12,742 nt of DNA. Origin: Chloroflexota bacterium (GTDB lineage Bacteria > Chloroflexota > Limnocylindria > Limnocylindrales > CSP1-4). Of the stretch, positions 6,055-12,474 are shown one piece after another. The notes below the pieces were generated by a model, which had not been told where the DNA came from, did no database searches, and saw only the letters and a program-made list of their open reading frames with translations. Within the stretch, counting starts at the first letter, position 1. Every line of letters starts with the position of its first letter. The stretch covers positions 1 through 12,742 of the forward strand of contig VBFZ01000148.1 of NCBI GenBank assembly GCA_005880805.1, given 5' to 3'. The position numbers and the translations under genes were made by a program.

Positions 6055-6777
6055 CTAGCGGCGCGAGCCCGTCAGGCGCAGCAGGAACAGGAAGATGTTG
6101 ACAAACTCGAAGTAGAGGTGGAGAGCGCCGAAGACGGCTGCCTTCTCGACCGACCCGAACATGTTCACGTAGCCGCCGACCGAGATCCGCTGGACGTCGT
6201 ACGCGGTGAGCGCGGTGAACAGGATCACGCCGACGATCGCGATTGCAAACCCGAGCGGGCTGCTACCGAGGAAGATGTTCACGATCATCGCGACCAGCAG
6301 CCCCCACACGCCGATGATCAGGGTCGGGCCGATGCCGGCCAGGGAGCGTCTTGTCAGGCGCCCGTACAGTGCCGCGCCACCGAACATCGCGGAGGCGGAA
6401 ACGAACGCCACGAAAACCGACTGGCCCGTGTAGGCGCTGACAATCAGGCCGACCGTCAAACCGAGCGTTGCGGCGTACACGAAGAAGAGCCCGAGCGCCA
6501 CCGTCGCGCTGATGCGTGGAAGCGCGGCCTGGATGAACAGCGCGATCCCGAGCTGGGCGAAGGCCAGCACGATCCAGCTTCGGTACGCAACCTCGAGGAG
6601 CGTCTGGTTGCTCACGACCAGCGTCGAGACAATCGCGGTCACGAGAAGGCCGGCGAACATCCAGGTGAAGGCGTGCGTAAGGAATGCCGTCGTCTGGACA
6701 GTCGGCTGGGCATCCATCGTCGACGGTCGGCCGGCGTATGGCGGCTGTGAGCCGAATGGGGATCGTGGATCGTTCAT
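6055..6777 (-). CDS. Bax inhibitor-1/YccA (UPF0005, TMBIM) family membrane protein
   Basis: A 240-residue integral membrane protein with a polar N-terminal tail of about 30 residues and seven hydrophobic segments (near 37-55, 67-87, 91-113, 120-138, 150-170, 175-193 and 213-234). The family signature is clear: TALTAYDVQRI at the end of segment 6 and LYFEFVNIFLFLLRL in segment 7. In Bacillus YetJ, two aspartates in segments 6 and 7 form a pH-sensing pair that gates calcium leak; here Asp194 is kept and the second position is Glu224. A calcium or proton leak role is known for the family and only inferred here. The start ATG 6777 overlaps the adenosyltransferase stop (ATGA) and has AGGAG 9 nt upstream. 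Confidence 0.92.
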   Translation of the reverse strand: MNDPRSPFGSQPPYAGRPSTMDAQPTVQTTAFLTHAFTWMFAGLLVTAIVSTLVVSNQTLLEVAYRSWIVLAFAQLGIALFIQAALPRISATVALGLFFVYAATLGLTVGLIVSAYTGQSVFVAFVSASAMFGGAALYGRLTRRSLAGIGPTLIIGVWGLLVAMIVNIFLGSSPLGFAIAIVGVILFTALTAYDVQRISVGGYVNMFGSVEKAAVFGALHLYFEFVNIFLFLLRLTGSRR

Positions 6778-7472
6778 CGATTTGCGCTCCTGTCGGGCAC
6801 GTTTGCCCCCTCGAGACGGGATCTCCCCCCGGAGCCGGCACCCCTTCCAGCTCGGCCGCCCTTCCGCGCGGGAGTGGCGGTCCGCGCCTCCGCCTGCTCG
6901 GCTGCCCGGGCGAGGACCCAGAGCAGATCCGCGAGGCGGTTCAGGTACGGTAGCAGATGGCCCTCCGGGATCGAACCCTGACGATCCAGGGCGACTGCGC
7001 GCCGCTCGGCGCGACGGACGACCGTACGCGCGACCTCGAGCGCGGCGCTGAAGCGCGTCTCCCCCGGGACGACGAACTCGCGAGGCATCGTGATCTCGGC
7101 CTCGACGCCCTTGAGCAGCTCGTCGAGGCCCGCGACCATTTCAGGGGAGACCCTCGTCGTGCCCGGCGCCAGCCTGTCCCAGGCGTCGCTATTCGTGGCC
7201 AGCTCGGCGCCCACGACGAATAGCTCGCGCTGCAGCCGCAGGATCACATCGCCCAGCCCGGTCAGGCCGAGGGCGAGCGTCCCGTACTGCGCCTTGACCC
7301 CGAGCTCGGCGCGTGCCATCCCGAGGGCGGCCACGGCCTCATCGACCGTGCCGTAGGCCTCGGTTCGTGGGTCGTCCTTGTTGATGCGCGGGCCGCCGTA
7401 CAGGAGGCCGGTCGTGCCATCGTCACCGCGGCCTGTCGCCACGGCGGACTCGTAATCGACCCGCCCGCTCAC
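6774..7472 (-). CDS. PduO-type cob(I)yrinic acid a,c-diamide adenosyltransferase
   Basis: This enzyme transfers the 5'-deoxyadenosyl group of ATP to cob(I)alamin, making coenzyme B12. The 232-residue chain has the PduO/MMAB signatures in order: ATP loop TGRGDDGTTGLLYGG (13-27), AYGTVDE (40-45), VPGETRFSAALEVARTV (135-151) with RRAER (153-157), and YLNRLADLLWVLAR (176-189). After residue 197 there is an extra Gly/Arg-rich basic tail of about 35 residues, absent from the family core. GTG 7472 is the first usable start; GTG 7442 (codon 11), just before the ATP loop, is an alternative, and neither has a strong Shine-Dalgarno. It lies 25 bp after the MIP18 gene and overlaps the BI-1 gene by 4 bp. 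No B12-dependent enzyme is encoded in the window. Confidence 0.92.
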   Translation of the reverse strand: MSGRVDYESAVATGRGDDGTTGLLYGGPRINKDDPRTEAYGTVDEAVAALGMARAELGVKAQYGTLALGLTGLGDVILRLQRELFVVGAELATNSDAWDRLAPGTTRVSPEMVAGLDELLKGVEAEITMPREFVVPGETRFSAALEVARTVVRRAERRAVALDRQGSIPEGHLLPYLNRLADLLWVLARAAEQAEARTATPARKGGRAGRGAGSGGRSRLEGANVPDRSANR

Positions 7473-7497
7473 CGCGGGCGGCAGGCGAGCCGGGGGC

Positions 7498-7857
7498 TCA
7501 CCACATCAGGCCGGCGTCGCGGGGATCCCACCGCTCGGCCAGAAGGGTCACCTTCACCGGATGCTCGAGGACGGACTCGGCCTGCTCCTGGACCTGCTGG
7601 ACCATCGAGCCGGCATACGGACAGAACGGCGTTGTCAGGATCATCTTGATCTCGGAGCTATCGCTTCCGAGGATGATCTGCTTGATCAGCGCGAGCTCCA
7701 CGACGTTCATCCCGATCTCGGGGTCGACCACAGCACGGAGCGCGTCGAGGATCGCGAGCTCGGTCGCCCTTCGTTCGGCGTCGAAGGCGGGCGCGGCGCT
7801 CGGCTGCGTGGTGTTCGCCTGCGTGGTGTCGGTCGTTTCGGTGGTCGTGTCGGTCAT
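7498..7857 (-). CDS. MIP18/DUF59 family metal-sulfur cluster assembly factor
   Basis: A 119-residue SufT/PaaD-like protein. A disordered Thr-rich N-terminal extension (1-22) precedes the domain: helix ELAILDALRAVVDPEIGMNVVELALI (33-58) with the hallmark DPEIGMNVVEL, then a strand MILTTPFCPYAG (72-83) with the conserved Cys79, and a C-terminal AERWDPRDAGLMW. Family members help load or transfer Fe-S clusters onto client proteins. The start ATG 7857 is supported by a TAGGCT box ending 7 nt upstream, giving a leaderless transcript. It is the first gene of an operon that continues with the adenosyltransferase, BI-1 and deacetylase genes. No other suf or isc gene is present, so it may act as a stand-alone maturation factor. 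Confidence 0.92.
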   Translation of the reverse strand: MTDTTTETTDTTQANTTQPSAAPAFDAERRATELAILDALRAVVDPEIGMNVVELALIKQIILGSDSSEIKMILTTPFCPYAGSMVQQVQEQAESVLEHPVKVTLLAERWDPRDAGLMW

Positions 7858-7864
7858 CGACCCA

Positions 7865-7870
7865 AGCCTA
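7865..7870 (-). promoter_or_regulatory. candidate -10 box, leaderless start of the MIP18 operon
   Basis: TAGGCT on the minus strand, 7 nt upstream of ATG 7857. No Shine-Dalgarno intervenes and no consensus -35 is visible at 16-18 bp. Confidence 0.45.
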
Positions 7871-8117
7871 CCACCAGCCTCTTTTGCGACTGGAGCCCGG
7901 CTCAGGTGGCCAATTGCGGGTCCTGTGCACGTTAGGTCGAGAACGAGCCCCCGTCTCGCGCGGCAAGACCCTGGATTGTGGGCGTTGTTAGCCGATCCAT
8001 GCTCACAAAGAGCCTGCGCCCGAGCGTCTGGCCGTTTGAATCAGCCCTGACGTGCGCCTCAGCCCGGAATGGCCATGTCGCGGGTGTGGGCCCACGGTGT
8101 GAGGAGTGAGCGAGGCT
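7871..8117. other. intergenic region without a recognised gene
   Basis: The largest gap in the window (about 260 bp counting the promoter of the MIP18 operon). I found no tRNA-like T-arm, no open frame with the codon bias of its neighbours and no strong terminator. The only clear structure is a 10-bp perfect palindrome, GTGGGCCCAC, at 8086-8095, 22 bp past the DUF433 gene stop on the minus strand. It is slightly less GC-rich than the coding regions. Confidence 0.5.
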
Positions 8118-8444
8118 TCAGCGGGCAGCGACGCCTGATTGGAGCACGACGCCGGGGATCCGGAGGTCGTCCGGCAATGCAAGCGCTTCCACTTCCGTGA
8201 AGCCCGGCCCGGTCAGCGAGCCGTCGGCGCCAACGAATTCGCGGAATCGCTCGTCGCCCGCGGCGAACCGGTAGGCGAAGGCGATCCCGACCGTCCGCAG
8301 CTCCGGGTGATCCTTGAGGATCTCCGTGACGGAGTAGCCGTGCTGGCGGAGCTGGAGCAGCTGTCGAACGGTGAGCCGCGACCCGTAGCAGAAGGGCTCG
8401 CCGTTCATCACGAGTGGGTCGCTCTTCACCCACTTGATCGTCAT
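8118..8444 (-). CDS. DUF433 domain-containing protein
   Basis: A 108-residue protein. Residues 8-62 match the DUF433 pattern: SDPLVMNGEPFCYGSRLTV, then a helix RQLLQLRQHGYSVTEILKDHPEL and TVGIAFAYRFA. DUF433 is a small winged-helix-like DNA-binding domain found in VapB-type antitoxins and related regulators; the usual ..G.p.i.GtRitV.d.l motif is kept as NGEPFCYGSRLTV. Unusually it carries a C-terminal extension of about 45 residues (64-108) rich in Val and Leu. ATG 8444 was chosen because AGGGG lies 7 nt upstream and the frame extension further upstream is Arg/Ser-rich and overlaps the preceding gene. It lies 40 bp after the helical protein gene and is probably cotranscribed. No PIN-domain toxin is adjacent. 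Confidence 0.8.
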   Translation of the reverse strand: MTIKWVKSDPLVMNGEPFCYGSRLTVRQLLQLRQHGYSVTEILKDHPELRTVGIAFAYRFAAGDERFREFVGADGSLTGPGFTEVEALALPDDLRIPGVVLQSGVAAR

Positions 8445-8484
8445 CGGTTGGCCCCTGCTGCCCGTGCCGAAGATGCCGGGGCCA

Positions 8485-8967
8485 TCACGCGCCCTTGTAG
8501 ATGAACGCGAGGATCGGGTTGCGCTTTCGCGCGTCGCCGGCGATCCGCCGGTAGCGCCGGCAGACGGCGATTCCGGCGTCAAGCGCCGCGTCAGCCAACG
8601 CCTGCTCGACCGGCGAGAAGACGGCCTGGCTCGCCAGCCGGAGGCTCTCGAAGAGGTTGGCGATGTCGTCCATCGGAACCCGGCGGCGTCGATACTGCGG
8701 CGCCACGTCGTCCGTGAACTTGCTCAGCCAGCCGGGGTTGTCATCCGCCACGCTCAGGGCGAGACGCTCGATGAACACGTCGACGTCCCGGAGCAGCTGT
8801 CGGAGGCCCAGCTCGTCATAGCGGCGGGTAAGGGTCCGGTCACGATCGACCATGATCTCGAGCGTTCGCGCCGCCACCTGCTTGCGAACCGACCGAAGAC
8901 GATCAGCCGCGGCCGGGAAACCGGTGCTGAACGTGGGTGGCGGCAGGCCGAGGCTCGGATGGGTCAC
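8485..8967 (-). CDS. alpha-helical protein, function unknown
   Basis: A 160-residue soluble, predicted all-helical protein rich in Arg and Asp. Helices probably span 22-50, 53-72, 76-90, 99-118 and 119-146. Notable stretches are DVDVFIERLALSV (61-73), APQYRRRRVPMDDIANLFESL (89-109) and the end FIYKGA. The layout recalls the helical N-terminal sensor domains of RsbR-like co-antagonists, but this is a faint resemblance that I cannot confirm. I chose GTG 8967 because TAGACT lies 8 nt upstream; a TTG at 9045 would add 26 low-complexity residues and run close to the divergent gene at 9079. It is the first gene of a unit with the DUF433 gene 40 bp downstream. Confidence 0.7.
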   Translation of the reverse strand: MTHPSLGLPPPTFSTGFPAAADRLRSVRKQVAARTLEIMVDRDRTLTRRYDELGLRQLLRDVDVFIERLALSVADDNPGWLSKFTDDVAPQYRRRRVPMDDIANLFESLRLASQAVFSPVEQALADAALDAGIAVCRRYRRIAGDARKRNPILAFIYKGA

Positions 8968-8975
8968 GGTCCCGC

Positions 8976-8981
8976 AGTCTA
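8976..8981 (-). promoter_or_regulatory. candidate -10 box, leaderless start of the 8967 gene
   Basis: TAGACT on the minus strand, 8 nt before GTG 8967. It supports this start over the upstream TTG. No consensus -35 is visible. Confidence 0.4.
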
Positions 8982-9065
8982 ACGGGCGCCTGCGGCTGCC
9001 GCCACGACGGGCTGAGACCGCCTCGCTCAGCGGATCCGAGGCCAACTGGCCAACGAGCGCCCAAT

Positions 9066-9071
9066 TACGAT
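9066..9071 (+). promoter_or_regulatory. candidate -10 box, leaderless start of the 9079 gene
   Basis: TACGAT ends 7 nt before ATG 9079, in a locally A/T-rich spot. No clear -35 is seen. It lies between divergent gene starts, with TAGACT of the opposite gene about 85 bp away. Confidence 0.45.
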
Positions 9072-9078
9072 TTCCAGG

Positions 9079-9570
9079 ATGACCGAACCAACCCGGCCCG
9101 AACCCGGTGACCTCCCGCCGCCGAGCGCACGGCGGCGTCTCGATCGGCCTCCGTCGGATCGATATCGCGACCCCGAGGGTTCCGCGGCGGCGGGGGGCAG
9201 CGGTTCGGTGCCCCGAGCGGTCGCGTTCGGGCTGGTCGCCGCTGTGGCCGGCGTCGTCGTGTTCACGATCGTTGCCGGACCACTCGCCGTGGACGCGGGG
9301 CTCGTGCTCATCGCCGGGCTGATGGGCCTTGCCGTCGGCCGCGCGGTCGCAGCCGGTGGAGGTTCAGCGATCGCCGACCGCCGGCGGATCGGCCTCGCCG
9401 TCCTCCTGTTCGTGGCGGCGCTGGTCGGCGCGGAGCTGGCAACGTGGCAGTTCGCCCTTTCAGAGGGCGGCGTGCTTGGTCCGATCGACTATCTCCGGGA
9501 CACGTTCGGCTTCCTCGTGGTTCTCGAGCTCCTCGCGGGGCTGATCGGAGCGGCGATCGCCGCCGCCTGA
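9079..9570 (+). CDS. four-segment membrane protein, function unknown
   Basis: A 163-residue protein. A hydrophilic Pro/Arg-rich N-terminal region (1-43) precedes four hydrophobic segments near 47-66, 70-92, 104-125 and 142-163. The loop ATWQFALSEGGVLGPIDYLRDTFG (121-144) between segments 3 and 4 is the most distinctive part. The protein ends directly in segment 4 (AAIAAA). There are no catalytic motifs and I do not recognise it. The ATG 9079 start is supported by TACGAT 7 nt upstream; AGG just before the ATG is too close to act as a Shine-Dalgarno. The stop lies within the first copy of an 18-bp tandem repeat, and the gene is convergent with the pab operon. Confidence 0.75.
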   Translation: MTEPTRPEPGDLPPPSARRRLDRPPSDRYRDPEGSAAAGGSGSVPRAVAFGLVAAVAGVVVFTIVAGPLAVDAGLVLIAGLMGLAVGRAVAAGGGSAIADRRRIGLAVLLFVAALVGAELATWQFALSEGGVLGPIDYLRDTFGFLVVLELLAGLIGAAIAAA

Positions 9571-9618
9571 GGCCGAAGCCTCGCCTGAGGCCGAAGCCCC
9601 GCCTGAGGTCGACGTCCC
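9565..9618. repeat. three tandem 18-bp repeats with cUUCGg hairpins
   Basis: The unit gcctgaggccgaagcctc (9565-9582) is repeated at 9583-9600 with one change and at 9601-9618 with several changes. Copy 1 includes the stop of the membrane-protein gene, and every copy carries TGA in that same frame. Read on the minus strand, copies 1 and 2 each form GAGGC or GGGGC, UUCG, GCCUC: 5-bp stems closed by the extra-stable C(UUCG)G tetraloop, in the 3' untranslated region of the pab operon. No T tract follows. They may halt transcripts or protect 3' ends, or be a simple slippage product. Confidence 0.7.
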
Positions 9619-9636
9619 GCGCCTTTCCTCGAGCTC

Positions 9637-10011
9637 CTAGGCCTCGGCGCCCGGTACGCCCCCCATCCCCTGGCCCCGCGCGACGCCGCCTTCCTCGCCA
9701 ACGAACGGCATGCCCTGCCGCTCGACCGCGTCGAGGCTCGCGCGCAGTGCCGCGGTCTTGGCCTCGGCGACCTCGCGCACGTACCCGGCCTCCTCGTCCG
9801 GGGTCATCGGCCGTCCGCGCACGATGTCCTTCGGCTTCCCGACCATCAGCCACGACAGGTGGTAGCGGTCCATGGAACCCCAGGCTGCCGAGAGCAGGTC
9901 ATCCGACAACTGGATCCATACCTGCAAGGCCCGGAGGCTGGGTTGAGCCTGGAGACGCTCGCCCTCGTCGACGAGCTGGCGCGTCCGCGCGATCAGCTCA
10001 TCGCGGGTCAC
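9637..10011 (-). CDS. hypothetical protein, third gene of the pab operon
   Basis: A 124-residue soluble protein, mostly alpha-helical: helices near 3-21, 25-46 (SLRALQVWIQLSDDLLSAAW) and 71-99 (PDEEAGYVREVAEAKTAALR), with a motif MDRYHLSWLMVGKPKD at 47-62 and a Gly-rich disordered tail (104-124). I do not recognise the family. The start GTG 10011 overlaps the pabC stop (GTGA) and has a consensus GGAGG 7 nt upstream, the best ribosome-binding site in the window. The tight overlap implies coupled expression with the aminotransferase, but a folate role is only an inference from position. Confidence 0.8.
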   Translation of the reverse strand: MTRDELIARTRQLVDEGERLQAQPSLRALQVWIQLSDDLLSAAWGSMDRYHLSWLMVGKPKDIVRGRPMTPDEEAGYVREVAEAKTAALRASLDAVERQGMPFVGEEGGVARGQGMGGVPGAEA

Positions 10012-10946
10012 GTCTCGACCTCCCTGACGATCGCCCGCCGACCGACTCGCGAACACTCGTCGATCCAGGATTCGCGGGCTTCTCGCAGACGGAGGGTGGC
10101 AGCGCCCGGCCGGCCGTCGCCGACCGGCCGCCCGTCCAGGCGAACCAGCGGGACGATCCCCGCGACGCTGCTCGACAGGAAGGCTTCGTCGGCTTCGACG
10201 AGGTCTTCAGGTCTCATGTCCGCCTCGTCCGGCCGAAATCCGAGCGATTCCGCGGTGGCGAGCAGCCAGGTCCGCGTGGTTCCCGCAAGGATCGCGGCGT
10301 CGCGGCCGGGCGTCGAAAGACGCTCACTGCGGATCGCGAACACGTTCGACGTGGTCCCCTCGCTGAGTCGTCCATCGAGGGTGAGGAACAGGGCGTCGTC
10401 GACCCCGGCGGCTTCGGCCTCGAGCCGCGTATAGACGTAGTCGGCGCGCGAAGTCGACTTCACTCCAGCGAGCGGCGAGCCGGGGTCTCGGCGGACCGCG
10501 GCCGTAATGGCTGTCACCCCGCGTGCCAGAACAGCAGGAGGTGGCGGGGCGTACGGCCAGGCCTGGATGACCACGGTGGGGTTGATCGAGTCGAGGCCGT
10601 CCGGCAGCAGCCCGCGCCTGGCGATAGCGCCTCGGCTGACCGTGATTCGCAGTGCGGCGTCACCCACGGGTTGTGCGTCATCCCCGGGGGAGTCGAGCTC
10701 CTCGGCCGCGAGGAGCTCAGCGATGCCATTTGCAAGGTCCTCATCGCTCATCGACAAGCCGATTCGAAGGGCGCTCGCGCTTTCGCGGAGCCGTGCGACG
10801 TGCTCGGTGAGCTCGATCACCACGCCACGCCGAGCACGGAGCGTCTCGAACACGCCGTCTCCCAGCTGGAATCCGCGGTCGTCGACACGCAGCTGCGGCT
10901 CGTCGGCCGCGACGAGTCGGCCATCGACCCAGACGCGGGCGGGCAT
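10008..10946 (-). CDS. pabC: class IV aminotransferase, probable aminodeoxychorismate lyase
   Basis: A PLP-dependent fold-type IV enzyme of 312 residues. It opens VWVDGRLV, continues DDRGFQLGDGVFETLR (22-37), and has the Schiff-base lysine in GVKSTSRADYVYTR (Lys163) and the cofactor-binding segment DGRLSEGTTSNVFAI (191-205) with Glu196. AGTTRTWLL (221-229) and FLSSSVAGIVPL (256-267) are further family motifs. Aminodeoxychorismate lyase releases pyruvate from 4-amino-4-deoxychorismate to give 4-aminobenzoate for folate. The adjacent pabB decides this over branched-chain or D-amino-acid aminotransferase, which share the motifs and remain possible. ATG 10946 has GAGG 10 nt upstream; GTG 10952, overlapping the pabB stop by one base (TAGTG), would add two residues. 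Confidence 0.85.
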   Translation of the reverse strand: MPARVWVDGRLVAADEPQLRVDDRGFQLGDGVFETLRARRGVVIELTEHVARLRESASALRIGLSMSDEDLANGIAELLAAEELDSPGDDAQPVGDAALRITVSRGAIARRGLLPDGLDSINPTVVIQAWPYAPPPPAVLARGVTAITAAVRRDPGSPLAGVKSTSRADYVYTRLEAEAAGVDDALFLTLDGRLSEGTTSNVFAIRSERLSTPGRDAAILAGTTRTWLLATAESLGFRPDEADMRPEDLVEADEAFLSSSVAGIVPLVRLDGRPVGDGRPGAATLRLREARESWIDECSRVGRRAIVREVET

Positions 10947-10951
10947 CGGCA

Positions 10952-12400
10952 CTACGCCTCGGCGGCTCCAATCGCGCCCAGCGGACCGCGTGCCTTGGCG
11001 ACCGTTTCGTCCCACTCCGCGGCGGGATCGCTCCGCCATGTGATGCCGCCGCCAACGTTCAGTGACAGCCGCCGGCCATCGGCTACCAACGTGCGGATCA
11101 GGATGCTGCTGGCCATCGCGCCGTCCGGTCCGATCCACCCGAGAGCGCCGGTATAGGGACCGCGCCGGACCGTCTCGAGCTCCGCAAGGATCTCCATGGC
11201 CCGGATCTTCGGCGCACCCGTGATCGACCCACCGGGGAATGCCGCTGCGAGCAGGTCAAACGGACCACGAGGGGGCGCCATGCGACCGACGACCGTCGAG
11301 ACGAGGTGCTGGACGGCGGCCGTGCGCTCGAGGCGGCACAGTCTCGGCACGCTCACGGTCCCCGGTACCGAAACGCGGCCCAGGTCGTTGCGCAGCACGT
11401 CGACGATCATCACGTTCTCGGCCCGGTCCTTCGCGCTCGCCAAAAGCTCGCAGGCCAGGGCGCGGTCCTCCTCGCGCGCGCGTCCTCGCGGACGCGTGCC
11501 CTTGATCGGATCGGTCAGGACGGTCCCGGCAGCATCCGTCGCGAGGAACGGCTCGGGCGAGGCGGAGACGATCGCCTGGGGGCCGCCGCCGTTCCCACCG
11601 GGGCCGATATCGAGATAGGCGGCGTACAGCGCCGGGTCGCCCGTCCGGAGGAGGCGGTAAACGAGCCACGGATCGCCGCTGAAGGGGGCCTCGAGCCGGC
11701 GGCTGAGGTTGGCCTGGTAGATGTCGCCGCGCTCGATCGCCCGACGGATTTCCTCCACTCGCGCCTCGTAGCCCGGACGGTCCATCGACGAGCGGAATTG
11801 CGTGGGCGTTTCCTGGCGCGACCGGGCACCCGGCACTGACGATGGACTGCGAAGTCGCGAGCGAACCTCCTCGAGGCGCCCGTTGAGCCGCGCCGCCTGG
11901 CCATCGACCGCGCGACCGCCCAGCCAGGCGGCACCGGTCCGGCGGTCCCAGGCAATGACCCAGTCGTGGAGGGCGAGCCGCATCTCGGGCAGGTGCTGGT
12001 CGTCATCGGCGCCGGCTGGCAGTCGCTCGAACCGCCGACCGAGGTCGTAGCCAAGGAAGCCGACGAAGCCGCCGACGAAAGGAGGCAGGTCCGTTGAAGG
12101 GTTCGGCAGCGACTGTGCCTTCATTCGGGACAGCAAGCGTCGGGCGGTCGCGAACGGATCGCCCCTCGGATCGGGTCTTTCGATCACGGCGACGGGGTCC
12201 GCCGTCAGATAGCTCCATCGCGCACGCCGCCCCGGCCGGGCGCTTTCCAGCAGCGCGAGCCCGGGCAGGCTACGGAAACCTTCGGCCGCGTCCATTGGTG
12301 CCAGCCCGTCCAGGTCCGGGAGTCGCTCGAGGCGAACGCCGGCGGAGATTGCCGGAGGGTAGGCCACGGAGCCGACGGGTCTGCGGGGTGCTTCGATCAC
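10952..12400 (-). CDS. pabB: aminodeoxychorismate synthase component I
   Basis: A 482-residue chorismate-utilising enzyme. It has an N-terminal TrpE/PabB domain (WSYLTADP, 62-69; GGFVGFLGYDLGRRFE, 110-125) and a catalytic domain from about 210: IERGDIYQANLS (222-233), SASPEPFL (279-286), DPIKGTRPRG (297-306), DRAENVMIVDVLRNDLG (325-341) and GSITGAPKIRAMEIL (391-405). Lys300 in PIKGT is the covalent nucleophile of PabB (Lys274 in E. coli); TrpE has Ala here (PIAGT), so this is PabB. It makes 4-amino-4-deoxychorismate from chorismate using ammonia supplied by PabA, which is not encoded nearby. The GTG start at 12400 follows a TATGAT box by 6 nt, so the mRNA is probably leaderless. pabC begins within a few bases of its stop. 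Confidence 0.93.
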   Translation of the reverse strand: MIEAPRRPVGSVAYPPAISAGVRLERLPDLDGLAPMDAAEGFRSLPGLALLESARPGRRARWSYLTADPVAVIERPDPRGDPFATARRLLSRMKAQSLPNPSTDLPPFVGGFVGFLGYDLGRRFERLPAGADDDQHLPEMRLALHDWVIAWDRRTGAAWLGGRAVDGQAARLNGRLEEVRSRLRSPSSVPGARSRQETPTQFRSSMDRPGYEARVEEIRRAIERGDIYQANLSRRLEAPFSGDPWLVYRLLRTGDPALYAAYLDIGPGGNGGGPQAIVSASPEPFLATDAAGTVLTDPIKGTRPRGRAREEDRALACELLASAKDRAENVMIVDVLRNDLGRVSVPGTVSVPRLCRLERTAAVQHLVSTVVGRMAPPRGPFDLLAAAFPGGSITGAPKIRAMEILAELETVRRGPYTGALGWIGPDGAMASSILIRTLVADGRRLSLNVGGGITWRSDPAAEWDETVAKARGPLGAIGAAEA

Positions 12401-12406
12401 CGACCG

Positions 12407-12412
12407 ATCATA
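12407..12412 (-). promoter_or_regulatory. -10 box of the pab operon, leaderless start
   Basis: TATGAT on the minus strand, one mismatch from the TATAAT consensus, 6 nt before GTG 12400. No -35 consensus is seen; the -35 area instead holds the 10-bp palindrome AAGACGTCTT (12420-12429). Confidence 0.55.
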
Positions 12413-12419
12413 GGTGAGA

Positions 12420-12453
12420 AAGACGTCTTCGCCCCCGCCTCCCGCGGGAGGCG
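12420..12453. promoter_or_regulatory. two palindromes overlapping and upstream of the pab promoter
   Basis: AAGACGTCTT (12420-12429) covers the -20 to -30 region of the predicted pab transcript, and CGCCTCCCGCGGGAGGCG (12436-12453), an 18-bp perfect palindrome, is centred near -45. Positions like these suit repressor or activator sites. The 18-bp palindrome could equally fold as an RNA hairpin ending the upstream transcript. No T tract follows it. Confidence 0.4.
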
Positions 12454-12474
12454 AGGTGCCCGATCCGCAAGGGC

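Noticed and set aside
5836..6750. 304-codon plus-strand open frame opposite the BI-1 gene
   Set aside because: A charged, low-complexity product with no motif, while the opposite strand encodes a seven-segment membrane protein with family signatures.
7871..8117. Possible tRNA or small RNA in the largest gap
   Set aside because: No T-arm or acceptor stem could be found on either strand, and there is no promoter plus terminator pair.
9569..9600. CRISPR-like repeat array
   Set aside because: The 18-bp units are directly adjacent with no spacers.
9444..11156. 570-codon plus-strand open frame antisense to pabC and its neighbours
   Set aside because: It lies opposite genes with clear family motifs, its product is Arg/Pro/Ser-rich low-complexity, and it also overlaps the end of the 9079-9570 gene. 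Long antisense frames are expected in G/C-rich sequence.
10952..12400. Anthranilate synthase component I (trpE)
   Set aside because: The catalytic motif is PIKGT (Lys300), diagnostic of PabB, and pabC follows directly.
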